A program made the position numbers and the translations under genes. Of a stretch of 64,000 nt of DNA, positions 62,563-64,000 are shown piece by piece. The notes under the pieces are model-generated. The model saw nothing but the letters and a program-made list of their open reading frames with translations. It was not told the DNA's origin and made no database searches. The stretch comes from CAWEQW01 sp963811365 (GTDB taxonomy: Bacteria; Actinomycetota; Actinomycetes; Propionibacteriales; Nocardioidaceae). How positions within the stretch are numbered: position 1 is the stretch's first letter; every line of letters begins with the position of its first letter. The DNA lies in assembly GCA_963811365.1 (NCBI GenBank), contig CAWEQW010000014.1:128290-192289 (forward strand). The letters are read 5' to 3'.

Positions 62563-62635
62563 CCCGTTCGGCGACGTCCACGGCAGGCGGCTCTAGGCGA
62601 GCCCGTTCGGCGACGTCCACGGCAGGCGGCTCTAG
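62559..62635. repeat. Two 38-bp direct repeats next to the tRNA fragment
   Basis: Units at 62559-62596 and 62598-62635 are identical, beginning CGAGCCCGTTCGGCGACGTC and ending GGCGGCTCTAG. One base separates them, giving a period of 39. The first unit overlaps the end of the tRNA fragment by four bases. This could be a duplication from recombination or an accessory binding site of an integrase. Confidence 0.85.
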
Positions 62636-62720
62636 TACTACAGCCGCACTTATTTCTGCGGTCCTTGAGCGTGTCGTGCATGTGACACTGGGGTGCAGCG
62701 GCATGTTGCAGGTGTGACTG

Positions 62721-64000
62721 GTGAGGTTCGCGTGGCTGAGGTCGAGGAATGGGCAGCGGGTCTGGCAGGAGCTGCATGCGCGGATCGCCCCGCGGTTCGC
62801 GCGCTCGGAGCCGCGGCGGCGGGCGTGGGCGTATGTGCGGGGGTTGCTGGCGCCGTTGGACCGGAAGAACGGGTGGCAGATGGCGGAGCCAGCTGGGCGA
62901 AAGTGGTCCCGGGGGGTGCAGCGGCTGTTGTACGGCGCGGACTGGGACGCCGACGGGTCCGCGACGACCTGGGCGACTACGTCCGCGAGCACCTGGCGAG
63001 GGCACCGGCGGCGGTGCTGATCGTCGACGAGACCGGCTTCCTCAAGAAGGGCACCAAGTCGGCCGGGGTCCAACGCCAGTACTCCGGCACCGCCGGGCGG
63101 ATCGAGAACTGCCAGATCGGCGTCTTCCTGGCCTACGCCAGCGCCGAGGGGCAGGCGTTGCTGGATCGGGAGCTGTACCTGCCCGAGGAGTGGACCGGCG
63201 ACCGGGACCGTGCGGCGAGCGGCCGGGATCCCCGAAGAGGTCGCGTTCGCCACCAAGCCGGAGCTGGCCGAGCGGATGTCGGCGCATGGACGCCGGGGTG
63301 ACGTCCGACTGGGTCACCGGCGACGCGGTCTACGGCAACGATGTCCGCTTCCGCGGGCCTTGGAGTCGAACCGGAAGCCGTACGTCCTGGCGGTCCGATG
63401 CGACCAGCGGCTCCGCGGGAGGTGGCGAGACCGGGTCGACGCCATCGTCGAGCGGCTGCCGGCCAAGGCCTGGCGCAGTTCAGCGCCGGGGCCGGCTCGA
63501 AAGGCCCGCGGTGGTACGACTGGGCGGCCGAGTCGTTCGGGGCGTGGCGGACGGTCGCGGCTCTGGCTGCTGGTCCGCCGCCCATCACCGACGGAGACAG
63601 GAGCGTGCGTATTACCTGTGCCGCGGGCCGGCCGACACCCAGCTGAGGAGCTGGTCCGGGTCGCCGGGTCCCGCTGGGCGATCGAGGAGTCCTTCCAGCC
63701 CGCCAAGAGGGAGGGCGGCCTGGATCAGTACGAGGTCCGCAGCTGGGTCGGCTGGCATCGACACATCACCCTGGCGATGTTCGCCCCCGCCTTCCTCGTG
63801 ATCACCCGGGGCACGCCAGCCGAAAAGGGGGGCACTGGAGCCTCCCTGTCCCATCGGCGAGCTGATCCCGCTCTCCCTGGCCGAGATCGACGCGAACTCT
63901 TAAATGCCCTGATCTGGAGGCGGCCTGTCCGGGCCATCGAGACCGTTCTGACCTGGTCACACTGGCGACGCCGCCACCAAGCCCGCGCCCGCCGCTGCCA
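62721..64000 (+). pseudogene. IS701-type transposase, frameshifted and cut by window edge
   Basis: DDE transposase spread over three frames. N-terminal part: FAWLRSRNGQRVWQELHARI with DRKNGWQMAEPAGRK. The catalytic core begins LIVDETGFLKKGTKSAGVQR (first Asp) and QYSGTAGRIENCQIGVFLAY, continues with DWVTGDAVYGND in another frame (second Asp), and RWAIEESFQPAKREGGLDQY (Glu). At least four frame changes, the last near 63895 where TLTWSHWRRRHQARARRC resumes. Not functional as read. It lies beside a tRNA fragment and a direct repeat, fitting a decayed mobile region that continues to the right. Confidence 0.8.

Noticed and set aside
62559..62635. CRISPR array
   Set aside because: Only two repeat units with a one-base gap and no spacers.

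Overview
The window is about 72% G+C, with dense, mostly leaderless-looking operons, many GTG starts and frequent 4-base ATGA/GTGA gene overlaps. Together with the gene families present (MmpL-type RND exporter, IclR-controlled glycerol genes, TPP-riboswitch thiamine transporter, ECF/DGPF pair) this points to an actinobacterial chromosome, most likely a Nocardioides-like member of the Propionibacteriales. The genus is an inference from style, not from a marker gene.

Layout. 1-8100: start of a secreted protein, an unusual pair of hairpins, a TPP-riboswitch-controlled thiamine ABC transporter (thiBPQ), an acyl-CoA dehydrogenase and a two-component system. 8150-13220: small membrane and accessory genes, a MOSC protein, a NodB deacetylase coupled to an orphan MGDG-synthase N-terminal domain, a DUF308-type membrane protein and CorA. 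13300-19930: glycerol region with an IclR regulator, a broken glpK copy, and an intact glpF-glpK-glpD operon. 19930-35930: housekeeping and envelope genes (MprF-like protein, secreted esterase, GDSL lipoprotein, DoxX, OafA-type acyltransferase, an amino-sugar module of permease/ROK kinase/SIS isomerase, SpoIIE phosphatase, a broken intradiol dioxygenase, a VWA protein).

The most interesting part is 35975-53045, a compact and frameshift-free block that I read as an undescribed biosynthetic gene cluster. It has two long leftward operons and two rightward units (an MmpL exporter; a BtaA-like SAM aminocarboxypropyl transferase plus an MFS exporter). It encodes a fatty-acyl-AMP ligase with an acyl carrier protein, a PurF-like PRPP amidotransferase next to a nucleoside-deoxyribosyltransferase-like protein, a Cys-His-Asp transglutaminase/NAT-like protein, an FMO, an AurF-type diiron N-oxygenase with the exact 4-Glu/3-His ligand pattern, an amino-acid:[carrier protein] ligase with its own carrier protein, a thioester-reductase-like protein, a phosphopantetheinyl transferase, a second diiron protein, a second acyl carrier protein, and a KAS III homologue with a substituted active site. 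The two divergent promoter regions share the same palindrome, TGATAC-N14-GTATCA, which ties the two halves into one regulon. The predicted theme is a lipidated, N-oxidised amino-acid product; the structure cannot be read from sequence.

53075-62330: SppA peptidase, class IV aminotransferase with a sulfotransferase-like partner, MFS exporter, ECF sigma factor with a DGPF/YCII protein, SulP transporter. 62517-64000: a 3' tRNA-Thr fragment, a 38-bp direct repeat and a decayed IS701-type transposase, which look like the edge of a mobile element.

Several genes outside the cluster (thiQ, thiP, iclR, the MprF-like gene, doxX, the permease) each carry one single-base insertion. Coding continues cleanly in the new frame, so assembly errors are as likely as real decay. 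glpK copy 1, the dioxygenase and the transposase carry multiple lesions and are better candidates for true pseudogenes.
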